Notes: generated by a model not told the origin, from the sequence alone. Counted from the first letter of the stretch, positions 8,025 through 17,521 are shown. The stretch is DNA of 64,000 bases from Microbulbifer sp. ALW1 (GCF_009903625.1 NZ_CP047569.1:578001-642000), one strand, 5' to 3'. Program-made: numbers and translations.

Positions 8025-10073
8025 TTATTCGATGCCAGAATGACGCAACAGCGCGTCTATTTGTGGGTCGCGCCCGCGAAATTCTGCGAATAACTCGTGG
8101 GCCTCACGACTGCCACCCTGCTCGAGGATTGTCTGTAAAAATTTCTGCCCGGTCGCGGGATCGAAAATGCCGGTTTCTTCGAACAGCGAAAACGCATCGG
8201 CCGACAGCACTTCCGCCCATTTGTAGCTGTAATATCCCGCGGCATAGCCGCCGGCAAAAATATGGCTGAAACTGTTCTGGAAGCGATTATCCGGAGAAAC
8301 CGGCACCACCGATACCTTTTCGCGCACATCATTGACCAGACGCTGGATTTCTTCGGCATTGGCGCCTTCCGGGCGCGAGTGCAGCAGGAAATCAAACAGG
8401 GCAAATTCCAGCTGGCGCACCGTGAACATGGCGGACTGGAAATTTTTGGCCGCCAGCATTTTATCGAGCAACTCCTGCGGCAGAGGTTCTCCCGTCTGGT
8501 AGTGTCCGGCGATCATCGCCAGCGCTTCCGGCTCCCAGCACCAGTTCTCCAGAAACTGGCTGGGCAGCTCTACCGCATCCCAGGCAACGCCGTTGATGCC
8601 AGACACCGCCGCCACATCCACCTGGGTGAGCATATGATGCAGACCGTGGCCGAATTCATGGAACAGAGTGGTGACCTCGTAATGGGTCAGCAGCGCCGGT
8701 GCGTCTTTTGATGGTGATGAAAAGTTACACACCAGATAGGCCACCGGCAGCTGCAACCCGGCCATGGTCTGGCGGCGCACCCGGGCGTCGTCCATCCAGG
8801 CGCCACCGCGCTTTTTCTCGCGCGCATAGGGGTCGAGATAGAAACCGGCAATGGGCTCACCCCCGCGCTTGAGCCAGTAAAAGTGGACATCCGGGTGATA
8901 AGTCGACACCGACGTATCCACCTCTGCCGTCACCCCGAACAGTTTTTCCGCCACCGCAAACAAACCGGCGAGCACTTTCGGGTAAGGGAAATAAGGACGC
9001 AATTCCTCCTGGCTTACCGTGTAGCGAGCTTGCTTGAGTTTCTCCGCTGCCCAGGCCACGTCCCAGGACTGCAGCTTGTCGAGTCCCAGTTCGTCGGCGG
9101 CAAAGGCCTCCAGCTCCGCGAACTCCTTGACCGCCGCCGGGCGCGCGCGCTTGGCCAGGTCCCGCAGAAACTTCTCAACCTGCTCCGGATCTTCCGCCAT
9201 CTTGCTCGCCAGCGAGCGTTCGGCGTAATTCTTCATGCCCAGTAAATGCGCCTGCTCAGCCCGCAGGGCGAGGATCTCCGCCATCACATTGGCGTTATCG
9301 AACTCGCCCGCATTGGGGCCCACGTCGGAGGCGCGGGTGATAAACGCGAAGTGCATTTTATGCCGCAAGGTACGGCTTTCCGCATAAGTCATCACCGCCA
9401 GGAAACAGGGGCCATCCAGGGTCAGCAACCAGCCTTCCAGACCCTTGGCTTCGGCGGCGGCTTTGGCGGCCGCCACAGCGGTTTCGGGAACACCGGCCAG
9501 CTCGGCGCCGTCAGTGATATTCAGGGTCCAGGCATTGGTGGCGTCCAGCACATGGTTGGCGAACTGGCTTTTCAGCTCTGCCAGGCGCTTGCTGATGGCG
9601 GCATAGCGCTCGCGCTTTTCGCCTTCCAGGCTGACCCCGCCCAGATGCATATCCCGCAACCCGTGACGCACAGCCTGCCTGCGCGGCTGAGGCCAAGCGG
9701 CGAAGTCCGGCGACTTGGCCAAGGCGCGAAGCACCCGATACAACCCCGGATCCTGGCCGACCTCGGTCCAGTACTCGGTAACCTTGGCCAGACAGGCCTC
9801 GTACGGAGCACGCCAGTCGCCACTCAACACACTGTTCAGGTGTGACACCGGCGAAAACGCCTTGCTCAACTGATCCTGAGCCTCTTCCAGGGGCGCCAGG
9901 GTGGTTTCCCAGGTCGGACTATCACCGGCATCTTCCAGTGCCTTTCTCAGCTGTTCGCGACAATTAGCGACCAATTCATCAATGGCCGGCTCGGCGTGCT
10001 CCGGCTTGATGGTGTCGAATGGGGGCAGCAGCGGTGCACTCAGAAGCGGGTTGCTGGAGGAGGTATCAGACAT
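8025..10073 (-). CDS. prlC: Oligopeptidase A (M3 metallopeptidase)
   Basis: Cytoplasmic zinc oligopeptidase that degrades short peptides, including cleaved signal peptides. At 682 aa it matches the E. coli enzyme closely in length. The zinc motif HEFGHGLHH is in the C-terminal half in the context TTLFHEFGHGLHHML, followed by the downstream Glu region (WDAVELPSQFLENW) conserved in M3 peptidases. The start ATG gives MSDTSSSNPLLSAPLLPPFD, which fits the family's N-terminal pattern. It is the first gene of a minus-strand unit with yheV, and is divergent from the carbonic-anhydrase-like gene across 116 nt. Confidence 0.97.
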   Translation of the reverse strand: MSDTSSSNPLLSAPLLPPFDTIKPEHAEPAIDELVANCREQLRKALEDAGDSPTWETTLAPLEEAQDQLSKAFSPVSHLNSVLSGDWRAPYEACLAKVTEYWTEVGQDPGLYRVLRALAKSPDFAAWPQPRRQAVRHGLRDMHLGGVSLEGEKRERYAAISKRLAELKSQFANHVLDATNAWTLNITDGAELAGVPETAVAAAKAAAEAKGLEGWLLTLDGPCFLAVMTYAESRTLRHKMHFAFITRASDVGPNAGEFDNANVMAEILALRAEQAHLLGMKNYAERSLASKMAEDPEQVEKFLRDLAKRARPAAVKEFAELEAFAADELGLDKLQSWDVAWAAEKLKQARYTVSQEELRPYFPYPKVLAGLFAVAEKLFGVTAEVDTSVSTYHPDVHFYWLKRGGEPIAGFYLDPYAREKKRGGAWMDDARVRRQTMAGLQLPVAYLVCNFSSPSKDAPALLTHYEVTTLFHEFGHGLHHMLTQVDVAAVSGINGVAWDAVELPSQFLENWCWEPEALAMIAGHYQTGEPLPQELLDKMLAAKNFQSAMFTVRQLEFALFDFLLHSRPEGANAEEIQRLVNDVREKVSVVPVSPDNRFQNSFSHIFAGGYAAGYYSYKWAEVLSADAFSLFEETGIFDPATGQKFLQTILEQGGSREAHELFAEFRGRDPQIDALLRHSGIE

Positions 10074-10189
10074 CGGAGTTCCTTGTCACGGTTCGGTGTC
10101 ACTGGGCGGCCGGGATTTCCACGCCGCTGGCACAGACGGGTTAAACTATCGCGATCTATTTTAGTGGATTGCCCAAGCGGAGGTCAGCC

Positions 10190-10777
10190 TTGTCCAAATC
10201 CGACTTACCCCAGAACAGCCAACCCGAGAACACCCACCCCGAGCACACCCTGCGCGAACACCGGGGCCACAGCCCGAAACTTGGTGAGCGGGTATTTATC
10301 GACCCGCAAAGTACCGTTATCGGCGATGTAGAACTGGGCGACGACTGCTCGGTGTGGCCGATGACGGTCATCCGTGGCGATATGCACCGGGTACGTATCG
10401 GCGCCCGTACCAGTGTGCAGGATGGATCGGTACTTCATATCACCCACGCCAGTGACTTTAACGAGGGCGGCTGGCCGCTGACTATCGGTGAAGACGTCAC
10501 CATCGGACACAAGGCCTGCCTGCACGGTTGTACCGTAGGCAGCCGGGTATTGATCGGTATTGGCGCCATCGTACTGGATGGCGCCGTGATCGAGGATGAA
10601 GTGGTACTCGCCGCCGGCGCCCTGGTGCCGCCGGGCAAGCGCCTGGAAAGTGGCTTCCTGTACGTGGGGTCGCCGGCGAAAAAGGCGCGCCCGCTGTCGG
10701 AAAAAGAGAAGCGATTCTTTACCTATACCGCCGGTAATTACGTGAAGCTCAAGGACGAATACCTGGCAAACTGCTAG
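10190..10777 (+). CDS. Gamma carbonic anhydrase family protein (YrdA-like)
   Basis: Left-handed beta-helix hexapeptide-repeat protein of the gamma carbonic anhydrase family, 195 aa. Repeats run from GDVELGDDCSVWPMTVIRGD through IGEDVTIGHKACLHGCTVGS, and the zinc-ligand histidines are visible in LHITH, IGHKA and LHGC. I chose the TTG at 10190 because a strong GGAGGT at 10179-10184 sits 5 nt before it. An earlier in-frame TTG at 10169 has no such site. An unusual polar, proline- and histidine-rich leader of about 30 residues precedes the repeat domain. Carbonic anhydrase activity is not certain for this subgroup. A strong terminator follows at 10843. Confidence 0.9.
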   Translation: MSKSDLPQNSQPENTHPEHTLREHRGHSPKLGERVFIDPQSTVIGDVELGDDCSVWPMTVIRGDMHRVRIGARTSVQDGSVLHITHASDFNEGGWPLTIGEDVTIGHKACLHGCTVGSRVLIGIGAIVLDGAVIEDEVVLAAGALVPPGKRLESGFLYVGSPAKKARPLSEKEKRFFTYTAGNYVKLKDEYLANC

Positions 10778-10842
10778 AGCAACAGTAGGCAGCGAATACT
10801 CAACTGGCGCATCAAAACACCGCGTATTCACTTCATCGAATG

Positions 10843-10876
10843 GCCCGCTTTAACGTCCTTTACTGCGGGCTTTTTT
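10843..10876 (+). terminator. Intrinsic terminator after the carbonic-anhydrase-like gene
   Basis: GCCCGC (10843-10848) pairs with GCGGGC (10865-10870) and is followed directly by six T residues, a classic rho-independent terminator for the plus strand. Confidence 0.85.
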
Positions 10877-10981
10877 GTTAAAATTTCCAACCTGTTTTCA
10901 AAGCCGTTTTTCCCGAAAAACCGCTGGAAATCATTCCTGGAAATCTGTGCATTCAGAGCACAAATACACTGCACATTATCG

Positions 10982-11830
10982 ATGAAAACCACAGGCACCA
11001 ATCCCGACCTGACCCACTGGCACCAGTGTGTTGCCAGCTTGCTGGATAGCGAGTCAGATTCCCAGCGCATCTACGAGTTGTTGCGCGGCGCTGAATCTCT
11101 GGTGCGCGGCAACAGTAGTATGGCAATTCTATACCCCGCCGATGCTGCTCCGGAGGTTACCCACCATCGGTTGCTAGCCAATGAGCAGCACAGTATTCAG
11201 GTGGATCGCTATGTGGAAGGGGCCTATCTGTTCGACCCTTTCTATCGCGCAGCGATGGATGATAAGAAAGAAGGTTTCTTTTTGCTGCGCGAAGTGGCGC
11301 CGGATGCGTTTGGCCAGACCGAGTACTTCCGCCGCTATTATCGCGAAGCCAACCTGGGTGATGAGGCCTGTTATCTGATGCGCGGCAAAGAAGGGATTAT
11401 TGCCAGCCTGTCCATCGGTCGCGCTTCCGATCTCGGCAATGGTCGCTTTTCTGCGAACGAAATTGCGCTGCTTCGCTCCCTGTTACCGCTGGTGGAAAAT
11501 ATTCTGCGCAAGTGGATACGCAATCACAGCCGCAGCGAAAGCCAGAGTGAATCCTTTGGTAAACGCCTTGAAAGCGCGCTGGAAAATTTCGGGAGCTCGC
11601 TACTGACCAATCGGGAATGTGAAGTACTGCATATGACCATGCGTGGACACTCGATCAAGTCCATGGCGGAAAAGCTCGATGCCAGCGTGGACACCATCAA
11701 AACCCACCGCAAGCATATTTACTCCAAACTCGACGTCACTTCCCAGTCCGAGTTGTTCTACCTGTTTATCAGCGCCCTGCGCCACCACTCGGGAAGTGAT
11801 CCCGATCCATTGACCAGCCTCGAAAAATAA
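10982..11830 (+). CDS. LuxR-family transcriptional regulator
   Basis: DNA-binding regulator, 282 aa. The C-terminal 65 residues are a LuxR/GerE helix-turn-helix: LTNRECEVLHMTMRGHSIK, then MAEKLDASVDTIKTHRKHIY, then SKLDVTSQSELF. The N-terminal ~200 residues form a PAS/GAF-like sensor region with YVEGAYLFDPFYRA and YFRRYYREANLGDE, a pattern I associate with orphan LuxR regulators next to amine catabolic genes; there is no receiver Asp pocket. A short inverted repeat, TGTGC (10946-10950) and GCACA (10958-10962), lies 20-36 nt before the start and may be an autoregulatory site. It converges on the FAD oxidoreductase gene, so the ligand may be a substrate of the adjacent pathway (inference). Confidence 0.9.
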   Translation: MKTTGTNPDLTHWHQCVASLLDSESDSQRIYELLRGAESLVRGNSSMAILYPADAAPEVTHHRLLANEQHSIQVDRYVEGAYLFDPFYRAAMDDKKEGFFLLREVAPDAFGQTEYFRRYYREANLGDEACYLMRGKEGIIASLSIGRASDLGNGRFSANEIALLRSLLPLVENILRKWIRNHSRSESQSESFGKRLESALENFGSSLLTNRECEVLHMTMRGHSIKSMAEKLDASVDTIKTHRKHIYSKLDVTSQSELFYLFISALRHHSGSDPDPLTSLEK

Positions 11831-11927
11831 AAAAGCCCGCGCATAGCCACTTCTAGAAAGTCACTTCTAGAAAGTCACTTCTAAATAACGACGCCTACCA
11901 GGTAGGCGTTGCAGTGACAGCGCGGGC
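11831..11927 (-). terminator. Nested stem-loop between convergent genes
   Basis: GCCCGCGC (11835-11842) pairs with GCGCGGGC (11920-11927) across a 77-nt loop. Read on the minus strand it is followed by a T tract (complement of the A-rich 11824-11834), so it could end the FAD oxidoreductase transcript. Inside the loop are a second hairpin, ACGCCTACC/GGTAGGCGT at 11891-11909, and a tandem repeat at 11848-11883. Confidence 0.55.
11848..11883. repeat. 14-bp tandem repeat, 2.6 copies
   Basis: The unit CACTTCTAGAAAGT occurs at 11848-11861 and 11862-11875, then partially (8 nt) at 11876-11883. The unit is nearly self-complementary around CTAG. It lies inside the loop of the terminator-like structure between convergent genes. 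Confidence 0.9.
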
Positions 11928-11966
11928 AAGATTCCACAACACGGAAATCAAACAACAAGAACTAAA

Positions 11967-13382
11967 CTATTTCTGGGTAATGGGGAAACCCATCTTCTCC
12001 ACCATACGTACCCAGGGAATGCGCCAACCGCGTTTTTCGTCCAGGGTATCCAGTGCATACATGGTGATCTTTGCACCAATCCAGCGGAAAGGTTCCGGCG
12101 GAATATACGCCGGCTGCGAGCAGGCAAAATTCAGCGAGCGTTCCGGGACTTTTTTATCGTCCAGAATTGCCAGCCCAACCCGCGCACCGAAACGCGTCGC
12201 GGTCACGCCGAAACCGGAATAGCCGCCGGCATACAGCATTTTTCCACCGTGATAGTGCTGGTAGTGCACCGCCATACGTGTGGTCAGCGCAATGGGTCCG
12301 CTCCAGGCATGACTAAACTGAATACCGCGCAGTGACGGGAAAGTGCGGTAAAAATTATCCACCAGACGCACATAGGGTTCCGGTGCCTTATCGTCTTCCG
12401 GGTCGGTATTGTTGCCGAAAAAGTAGTCCAGGCGACCACCGAATAGAATGCGATTGTCCGCGGTCAGGCGCATGTAATTCAGCTGGGTGCGGGTATCGTA
12501 AATACCCTGGCGATTTTTCCAACCGATGCTTGCCAGCTGCTCTTCGCTCAGCGGTTCGGTCACGACAATACGATCGCGGATCGCCGCAACGCGATTGCGA
12601 ATTTTTTTGTTGCCGGAAGCAAAGGCATTGGTCGCGAGCAGTACCTTGTTCGCCTGCACACGGGCTTTCGGTGTTTTTACCAGCACGCCCTTTCTGTTTT
12701 TCGCGTTGCTGACCATGGGCGTGTTTTCGTAAATCTGTACGCCCAGTTCCATCGCGACCTTTTTCAATCCCCAGGCGAGTTTCGCCGGGTGTACGGTGCC
12801 ACTGCGTTTTTTCGACCAGAGGCCGCCGTTAAACAGTGGCGACTTCACTTCCCGCTGGACGGCATTCTTATCCAGCAGGTGTGCGTCGTGGCCATAGTGG
12901 CGGTACAGCTCGTATTCCTTTTCGATATCTTCGATGCCCTCGTCACCGACGGCAACAGTCAGCTCACCGCCCCATTCCAGGTCGCACTCGATACCGTAGC
13001 GCTCGATGGTTTCGCGGAAGCCGTCCAGGTTTTCCTTGCCCAATTGCTCCAGGGTATCCATATCTTCGGGAAACAGGCGCTGCGCATTGGCCAGCCCGTG
13101 CATCACCGAAGTGGACAGGATCGCTGCCGGGCGTCCGGAGGCACCGATGGCGATGCTGTTGGCTTCAATCAGCACAACGTCGCGTTCGGGATTCGCTTCC
13201 TTGGCCTGGACCGCGGCCCAGAGACCGGTAAAGCCACCGCCGACAATCAGCAGGTCGCAGTCCAGCGGGCGCTGCAGCGCGGGCTCGTCACCCGGGCGCT
13301 GCGGCGCATCCAGCCAGTAGGGAAAGAAGGTCGTTTTTTGTAGTGCGTCCAGGGCGTCAGCCCTGGTCTGTGGGTCACACAT
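11967..13382 (-). CDS. FAD-dependent amine oxidoreductase (DAO/PuuB-like)
   Basis: Flavoprotein oxidase of the D-amino-acid oxidase fold, 471 aa. The FAD dinucleotide-binding motif VGGGFTGLWAAVQAKE lies near residue 47, followed by VLIEANSIAIGASGRPAA. A C-terminal GYSGFGVTATRFGA segment completes the flavin site. The pattern is close to the gamma-glutamylputrescine oxidase group, which converts an amine to an aldehyde, ammonia and peroxide. The substrate is uncertain. The gene is last in a minus-strand series with the TonB receptor, permease and aldehyde dehydrogenase. The aldehyde dehydrogenase nearby would take its product (inference). No signal peptide is seen, so it is cytoplasmic. Confidence 0.85.
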   Translation of the reverse strand: MCDPQTRADALDALQKTTFFPYWLDAPQRPGDEPALQRPLDCDLLIVGGGFTGLWAAVQAKEANPERDVVLIEANSIAIGASGRPAAILSTSVMHGLANAQRLFPEDMDTLEQLGKENLDGFRETIERYGIECDLEWGGELTVAVGDEGIEDIEKEYELYRHYGHDAHLLDKNAVQREVKSPLFNGGLWSKKRSGTVHPAKLAWGLKKVAMELGVQIYENTPMVSNAKNRKGVLVKTPKARVQANKVLLATNAFASGNKKIRNRVAAIRDRIVVTEPLSEEQLASIGWKNRQGIYDTRTQLNYMRLTADNRILFGGRLDYFFGNNTDPEDDKAPEPYVRLVDNFYRTFPSLRGIQFSHAWSGPIALTTRMAVHYQHYHGGKMLYAGGYSGFGVTATRFGARVGLAILDDKKVPERSLNFACSQPAYIPPEPFRWIGAKITMYALDTLDEKRGWRIPWVRMVEKMGFPITQK

Positions 13383-13420
13383 AATTACCTCTTCATCATC
13401 GCGTTATCGCCGGCGCGGAT

Positions 13421-15748
13421 TTAGAAAATGTTGTAGCGAACCGATAGCCCGAAGGTGGTCGGCGCCTGGCGATAGTAAGAACGGCCAGCAAAGCTGGAGA
13501 AGGCATAGGTCTCCGCGCTGCTGTCCTCAATGTTTTTGATCCAGCCGCTGATTTCCCAGCGCTCATCGGCATCGCTCAGCGAGGCTTCCGCATCCCAGGA
13601 ATGCACCGGTCCAGACAGGGCGTTGGCATCCGCCAGCTGCGCGGTCATTTCATCGCTGTAGGTGTAGCTGGTCTGCAGGCGCAGGTTGTATTCGGCGAGC
13701 GGCAGGTCGTAGGCCACCAGGCTGTTGTAGCTCCACTCGGGTGCCTGCGACAGGGAGGCGCCGGCGGGCAGCGGTGCGGCCAGGGCATCCACGAACAGCT
13801 GATTCACGCCGTCGGCGTTGTCGTTCACCGCGGGGTCGGCGGCAATGCCGCGCATGTCCGCAGTGCTCGGCGCTTTGGTCACTTCGCTATCCAGGTAGGC
13901 GACACCGGCCATCACGGTCAGGTTGTCGGTAGGCAGCCAGTGCAGGTCCAGCTCGAAGCCGTTGGTTTTGGATTCCGGTACGTTGACCAGGGTGGTGTCC
14001 GCCACCGGGAATTCCAGGTAGTTACTGAAGTCGTCGACGATGATGGTCACCAAGGACTGGCGATCGGTGTAGTCGAGGCTGAACAGGGCACCGTTCAACT
14101 GCAGCGAGGCATCGAACAGGGTGGCCTTGAAGCCCATCTCATAGGACAGGACTTTTTCCGGCTCCACATAGGCCCAGCTGGCGTCGTCGAGAATCGCCGC
14201 GCCGTAGTAGGCACCGGCCTTGTAGCTGTTGGATACATTGGCGTAGAGCAGCAGGTCGTCGTGCAGCTGCCAGTCGAGGCCCAGCTTGCCGGTCACCGCG
14301 TTTTCGCTGCTGCTGTCGTTCAGCTCGGCGATGGTGTCGTTGAACGAGTAGATATCGTCGTGGTTGGTGGAGATACCGTCGAAGCTGCGGTCGTCCGCGC
14401 TGTAACGAATACCGGCGATCAGGTTGAATGCATCACCCAATGCGGTTTCGGTGTGCAGGTAGGCGCCCCAGGATTGGGTCACCTGCTCGTATTCCGCGGT
14501 CAGCAGATCCCAGCCCTGAACGGAAACATCCGCGGGGTCGAGCACAAAGGTGCTGGCTACAGAATCGGTGACGAAGAAGGAATCGTCGAACACATCGCGC
14601 ACGTTTACCGTGTCCTCGGAAATGTTCACTCCGGCCACCCAGTTGGTGGCGCCGTCGCCGTTGCTGACAACGCGGAATTCCTGTGACCACTGGCTGATCT
14701 CGTTGTCCTGATACAGGTCGAGAATCGCCGCAGAGGAACCGCCGTAGTTATCCACTACCTTGCGGTCGTAAGCGTCGATCGCACTGATGGAAATGACATC
14801 AAAGGTCTCGAAGCCGTAACTCAGGTTGAGGGACGCACCGTGACCGGACTCATCCCGAGCCACCTTCAGGTCGCCGACGTTGACGATGGACGCATCGTCG
14901 CTGCTGTTGAGTACATCAAACGAGGGATCGCCAAAGGCGTCACCGAGCCCGCTGACCTGCGGTGAAACCGGGGTGGAGTTGTCGGAACTGAAGTAAACCT
15001 TGACCAGCGCCTCGCCGTTGTCCGCAAACGGGAAGGACACCTGGCCGCGGCCGGCAGAACGGTCGACACTGCCGAACTCGCGTCCGGTCTGCGGATCTTC
15101 CTGCCAGCCGTCGGCCTTGGACATATTCAGGCTCAGGCGACCCAGTACTTCGCCACTGATCTCACCGCTGACCACGCCGGTCATTTCCCGGGCGCCGAAG
15201 TTACCGATACCCGCATCCACAAACGCTTCGAATTCGCTGGTGGGCTTGGCGCTGATGAAATTGATCGCACCGCCGGTAGTGTTCTTGCCGTAGAGGGTGC
15301 CCTGGGGACCTTTCAGCACTTCCACCCGCTCGATATCGAACAGCTGGCCGCCGAGAAAAGACGGGTTGCTGGCAAACACTTCGTCGGTGTAAATGCCGAC
15401 GCCGCTGCTGTTGTTGGGGCTGAAATCGTCGAGGCCGATACCGCGGATGGCGAATACCGGTGTGCCGCCGGAGGTGCTGTTGACGGTGACCAGACCGGGG
15501 GTGTGTGCACCCAGGTCGACGGCGCTGTCGATACCCAGGTTCTGCATCATTTCGCCGCTGAAGGCATTGGCGGATACGCCGATGTCATTCACGGACTGTT
15601 CGCGCTTCTGCGCGGTAACCGATACTTCTTCAATCTGGTTGGCGAAGGCGATTGGGGACACACCCACTGCAGACAGCAAGACGCCGGTGACGGCAACCGC
15701 GAGTGAGTTTTTGCTAAAGCGCCGGCTGGCACTACCCATTGATTCCAT
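13421..15748 (-). CDS. TonB-dependent receptor (substrate unknown)
   Basis: Outer-membrane active transporter, 775 aa. A signal peptide (SLAVAVTGVLLSAVGVSPIAFA) is followed by the TonB box region IEEVSVTAQKR, a plug domain (VPVFAIRG-type pattern IRGIGLDDFSPNN, then VEVLKGPQGTLYGKNTTGG), and a 22-strand barrel ending in aromatic SVRYNIF. It belongs to the broad group of receptors common in Cellvibrionales and sphingomonads, which import more than iron. Its place beside the permease and amine-degradation genes suggests uptake of their substrate or a polymer carrying it (inference). The Shine-Dalgarno AGGGAGA can pair with an upstream TCTCCCT on the mRNA. Confidence 0.9.
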   Translation of the reverse strand: MESMGSASRRFSKNSLAVAVTGVLLSAVGVSPIAFANQIEEVSVTAQKREQSVNDIGVSANAFSGEMMQNLGIDSAVDLGAHTPGLVTVNSTSGGTPVFAIRGIGLDDFSPNNSSGVGIYTDEVFASNPSFLGGQLFDIERVEVLKGPQGTLYGKNTTGGAINFISAKPTSEFEAFVDAGIGNFGAREMTGVVSGEISGEVLGRLSLNMSKADGWQEDPQTGREFGSVDRSAGRGQVSFPFADNGEALVKVYFSSDNSTPVSPQVSGLGDAFGDPSFDVLNSSDDASIVNVGDLKVARDESGHGASLNLSYGFETFDVISISAIDAYDRKVVDNYGGSSAAILDLYQDNEISQWSQEFRVVSNGDGATNWVAGVNISEDTVNVRDVFDDSFFVTDSVASTFVLDPADVSVQGWDLLTAEYEQVTQSWGAYLHTETALGDAFNLIAGIRYSADDRSFDGISTNHDDIYSFNDTIAELNDSSSENAVTGKLGLDWQLHDDLLLYANVSNSYKAGAYYGAAILDDASWAYVEPEKVLSYEMGFKATLFDASLQLNGALFSLDYTDRQSLVTIIVDDFSNYLEFPVADTTLVNVPESKTNGFELDLHWLPTDNLTVMAGVAYLDSEVTKAPSTADMRGIAADPAVNDNADGVNQLFVDALAAPLPAGASLSQAPEWSYNSLVAYDLPLAEYNLRLQTSYTYSDEMTAQLADANALSGPVHSWDAEASLSDADERWEISGWIKNIEDSSAETYAFSSFAGRSYYRQAPTTFGLSVRYNIF

Positions 15749-15753
15749 GTCGA

Positions 15754-15793
15754 TCTCCCTGAGGCTCTGTTATCTGTCTTATCGTGAGGGAGA
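15754..15793 (-). promoter_or_regulatory. Possible ribosome-site hairpin before the TonB receptor
   Basis: On the mRNA, TCTCCCT (complement of 15787-15793) can pair with the Shine-Dalgarno AGGGAGA (complement of 15754-15760), which lies 5 nt before the ATG. The 7-bp stem with a 26-nt loop could mask translation. Chance pairing is possible. Confidence 0.35.
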
Positions 15794-15929
15794 CTATAAA
15801 AACCGAATCAAAATTCAGGTATCACCCCAACGGGTGAGGAAACCGAGTTTTTCTTCAGTTTTAAAAACAAACACGAAAACCCGCAGGAAGCGGGTAGGAA
15901 AGATTGGAGGCACTTACAAGTATCGAGGC

Positions 15930-16044
15930 GGTACCGCTACCGGGTATCCCTTTGTGAGACACGCCGTAAACCCATCCCTGGGGGCTCGGCTGCGGCCGTC
16001 CTGGCCGCAGACGGTCTCACAAAGGGATACCCGGCATCGGTACC
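15930..16044 (-). repeat. Covarying-stem hairpin element, copy A
   Basis: Outer arms 15930-15960 and 16014-16044 pair over 31 bp with 2 mismatches; the inner 21 bp are perfect. An inner hairpin CTGCGGCC/GGCCGCAG occupies 15990-16010. The conserved core, read on the minus strand, is GGATGGGTTTACGGCG (complement within 15963-15978). The element fills most of the 316-nt gap between the TonB receptor start and the permease stop, both minus-strand genes. There is no T tract, so it is not a simple terminator. The rest of the gap (15794-15929) shows only a small ACCCGC/GCGGGT hairpin. Confidence 0.9.
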
Positions 16045-16064
16045 TTCGCCGAGCGTTTCGTTAT

Positions 16065-17465
16065 TTAAACGGGCAATGCATTGGGGGTTTCATTCCCGCC
16101 CTTACCGTTTTGCTTTTCTGCCCACAGGATCGCCAGTTCACCCAACAATAAGGTGACGATGGACCCGATCAGTACCGGCCACTGCACGCCCTCACCGGGG
16201 GTGTAGATAAACAGGAAAATACTGCCGGCTAGAATCGCCACACAAAAGTACGTCAGAGCGCGCACAAACAACTCACCACCGGGCACGCGGAAGGGACGTT
16301 TACGCGCGCTATCCACGCGACGCATTTTCAGGAACGCCAGGAACATGCCCACATAAGGCAACAGGAAAATTACACCACTGAAGGCGAAGAGCGACCAGAA
16401 CAGGTCTTCGTTGGAGTTCACCAGAAAACCGTACAGCACCAGAATCAGCGTGCTCATCACACCCATCAGCACCGCCGCGCCCACCGGGGTGTTGCGGCTG
16501 CGGCTTTTGATCGCAAACGCTTTCGGCAACTCGCCCTCTTCCGCCGCTTCCGCCGCCGCGCGGTTGCCGCCGATCGCCCAGGTGACGCCATTGGAAAAAA
16601 ACGTATACAGCGCGGCAATACCCAGCGCCATGACCAACGCATTGCCATAGGGCAGCTGCGCGAAGAACAGGCGCAGGGTATCCACCAGCCCCTCGACCAG
16701 ATCAATTTCTCCGGCCGGGATGGCCGCGAGAATGGCGGTGGTACCGAGGGTGTACAGGGCGAGAATGATGGCACCGGACACCAGGATGGAACGGGGCACA
16801 TCCCTCTGCGGATTGCGCATTTCCTCACTGCTCGAGCTGATCAGCTCGAAACCGAGCATTCCGTAGATGATCGCGGGGATGTACTGCAGGCTGTCGCCCA
16901 GGTTCGGCTTGATGCTGTCAAAGGTGATCGGATTGGCGAGACCGTTTTCACCCGCGTAAACCACCGCGCCGGCAATGATCGCGCCGAAGATAATGATCTT
17001 GAAGATGGCACCGATATTGGGCACCCACTTGCCAACGCTGAGGGTGACCACATTGGCAATCACCGCGATCCAGGTCAGCACAATGCCGAGCCCAATCTGC
17101 GCGGCGACGCCCATGTCCGGCCAGAACAACTGTTTTGCCACACCGGCAAACAGGATAAAAATCGCCGGCATCCAGATCGCCACGTTGACCCAGTAGCTCC
17201 AGCTGATGCGCGACGCCCAGCGCCCGCCGAAGGCATCGCGCACCCAGGCGTAGATGCCGCCTTTTTCCGGATAGGCGCAGCCGAGTTCCGCAGACACCAG
17301 GGCAAAAGGTACAAAGAAAAACAGGCCGAGGAACAGCCACCAGAAAATACTCGAGGTGCCGATCGCGGCCGTGGCGGCGAGGGTGTCCACCAGCAGGATG
17401 GCGGAGACGGTAAACAGAATCATGTCCCGTTTACCGAGATTCTTTTTGACGGCTACTTCTGTCAC
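16065..17465 (-). CDS. APC family amino acid / polyamine permease
   Basis: Inner-membrane transporter, 466 aa with 12 hydrophobic segments. APC family marks are present: the N-terminal unwound-helix region TLAATAAIGTSSIFWW, then ELGCAYPEKGGIYAWV, and the loop ELISSSSEEMRNPQRDVPRS before a central helix. The EMxNPxRxxP pattern is strongly conserved in amino acid and polyamine exchangers. It sits 56 nt after the aldehyde dehydrogenase on the minus strand and before the TonB receptor, so it probably imports the pathway substrate from the periplasm. The exact substrate cannot be read from sequence. Confidence 0.9.
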   Translation of the reverse strand: MTEVAVKKNLGKRDMILFTVSAILLVDTLAATAAIGTSSIFWWLFLGLFFFVPFALVSAELGCAYPEKGGIYAWVRDAFGGRWASRISWSYWVNVAIWMPAIFILFAGVAKQLFWPDMGVAAQIGLGIVLTWIAVIANVVTLSVGKWVPNIGAIFKIIIFGAIIAGAVVYAGENGLANPITFDSIKPNLGDSLQYIPAIIYGMLGFELISSSSEEMRNPQRDVPRSILVSGAIILALYTLGTTAILAAIPAGEIDLVEGLVDTLRLFFAQLPYGNALVMALGIAALYTFFSNGVTWAIGGNRAAAEAAEEGELPKAFAIKSRSRNTPVGAAVLMGVMSTLILVLYGFLVNSNEDLFWSLFAFSGVIFLLPYVGMFLAFLKMRRVDSARKRPFRVPGGELFVRALTYFCVAILAGSIFLFIYTPGEGVQWPVLIGSIVTLLLGELAILWAEKQNGKGGNETPNALPV

Positions 17466-17521
17466 GGAGCTTCTCCCGCGGTGATTATTTTATTTGTCAG
17501 TTTCAGCCGGCGCGCCGCGGA

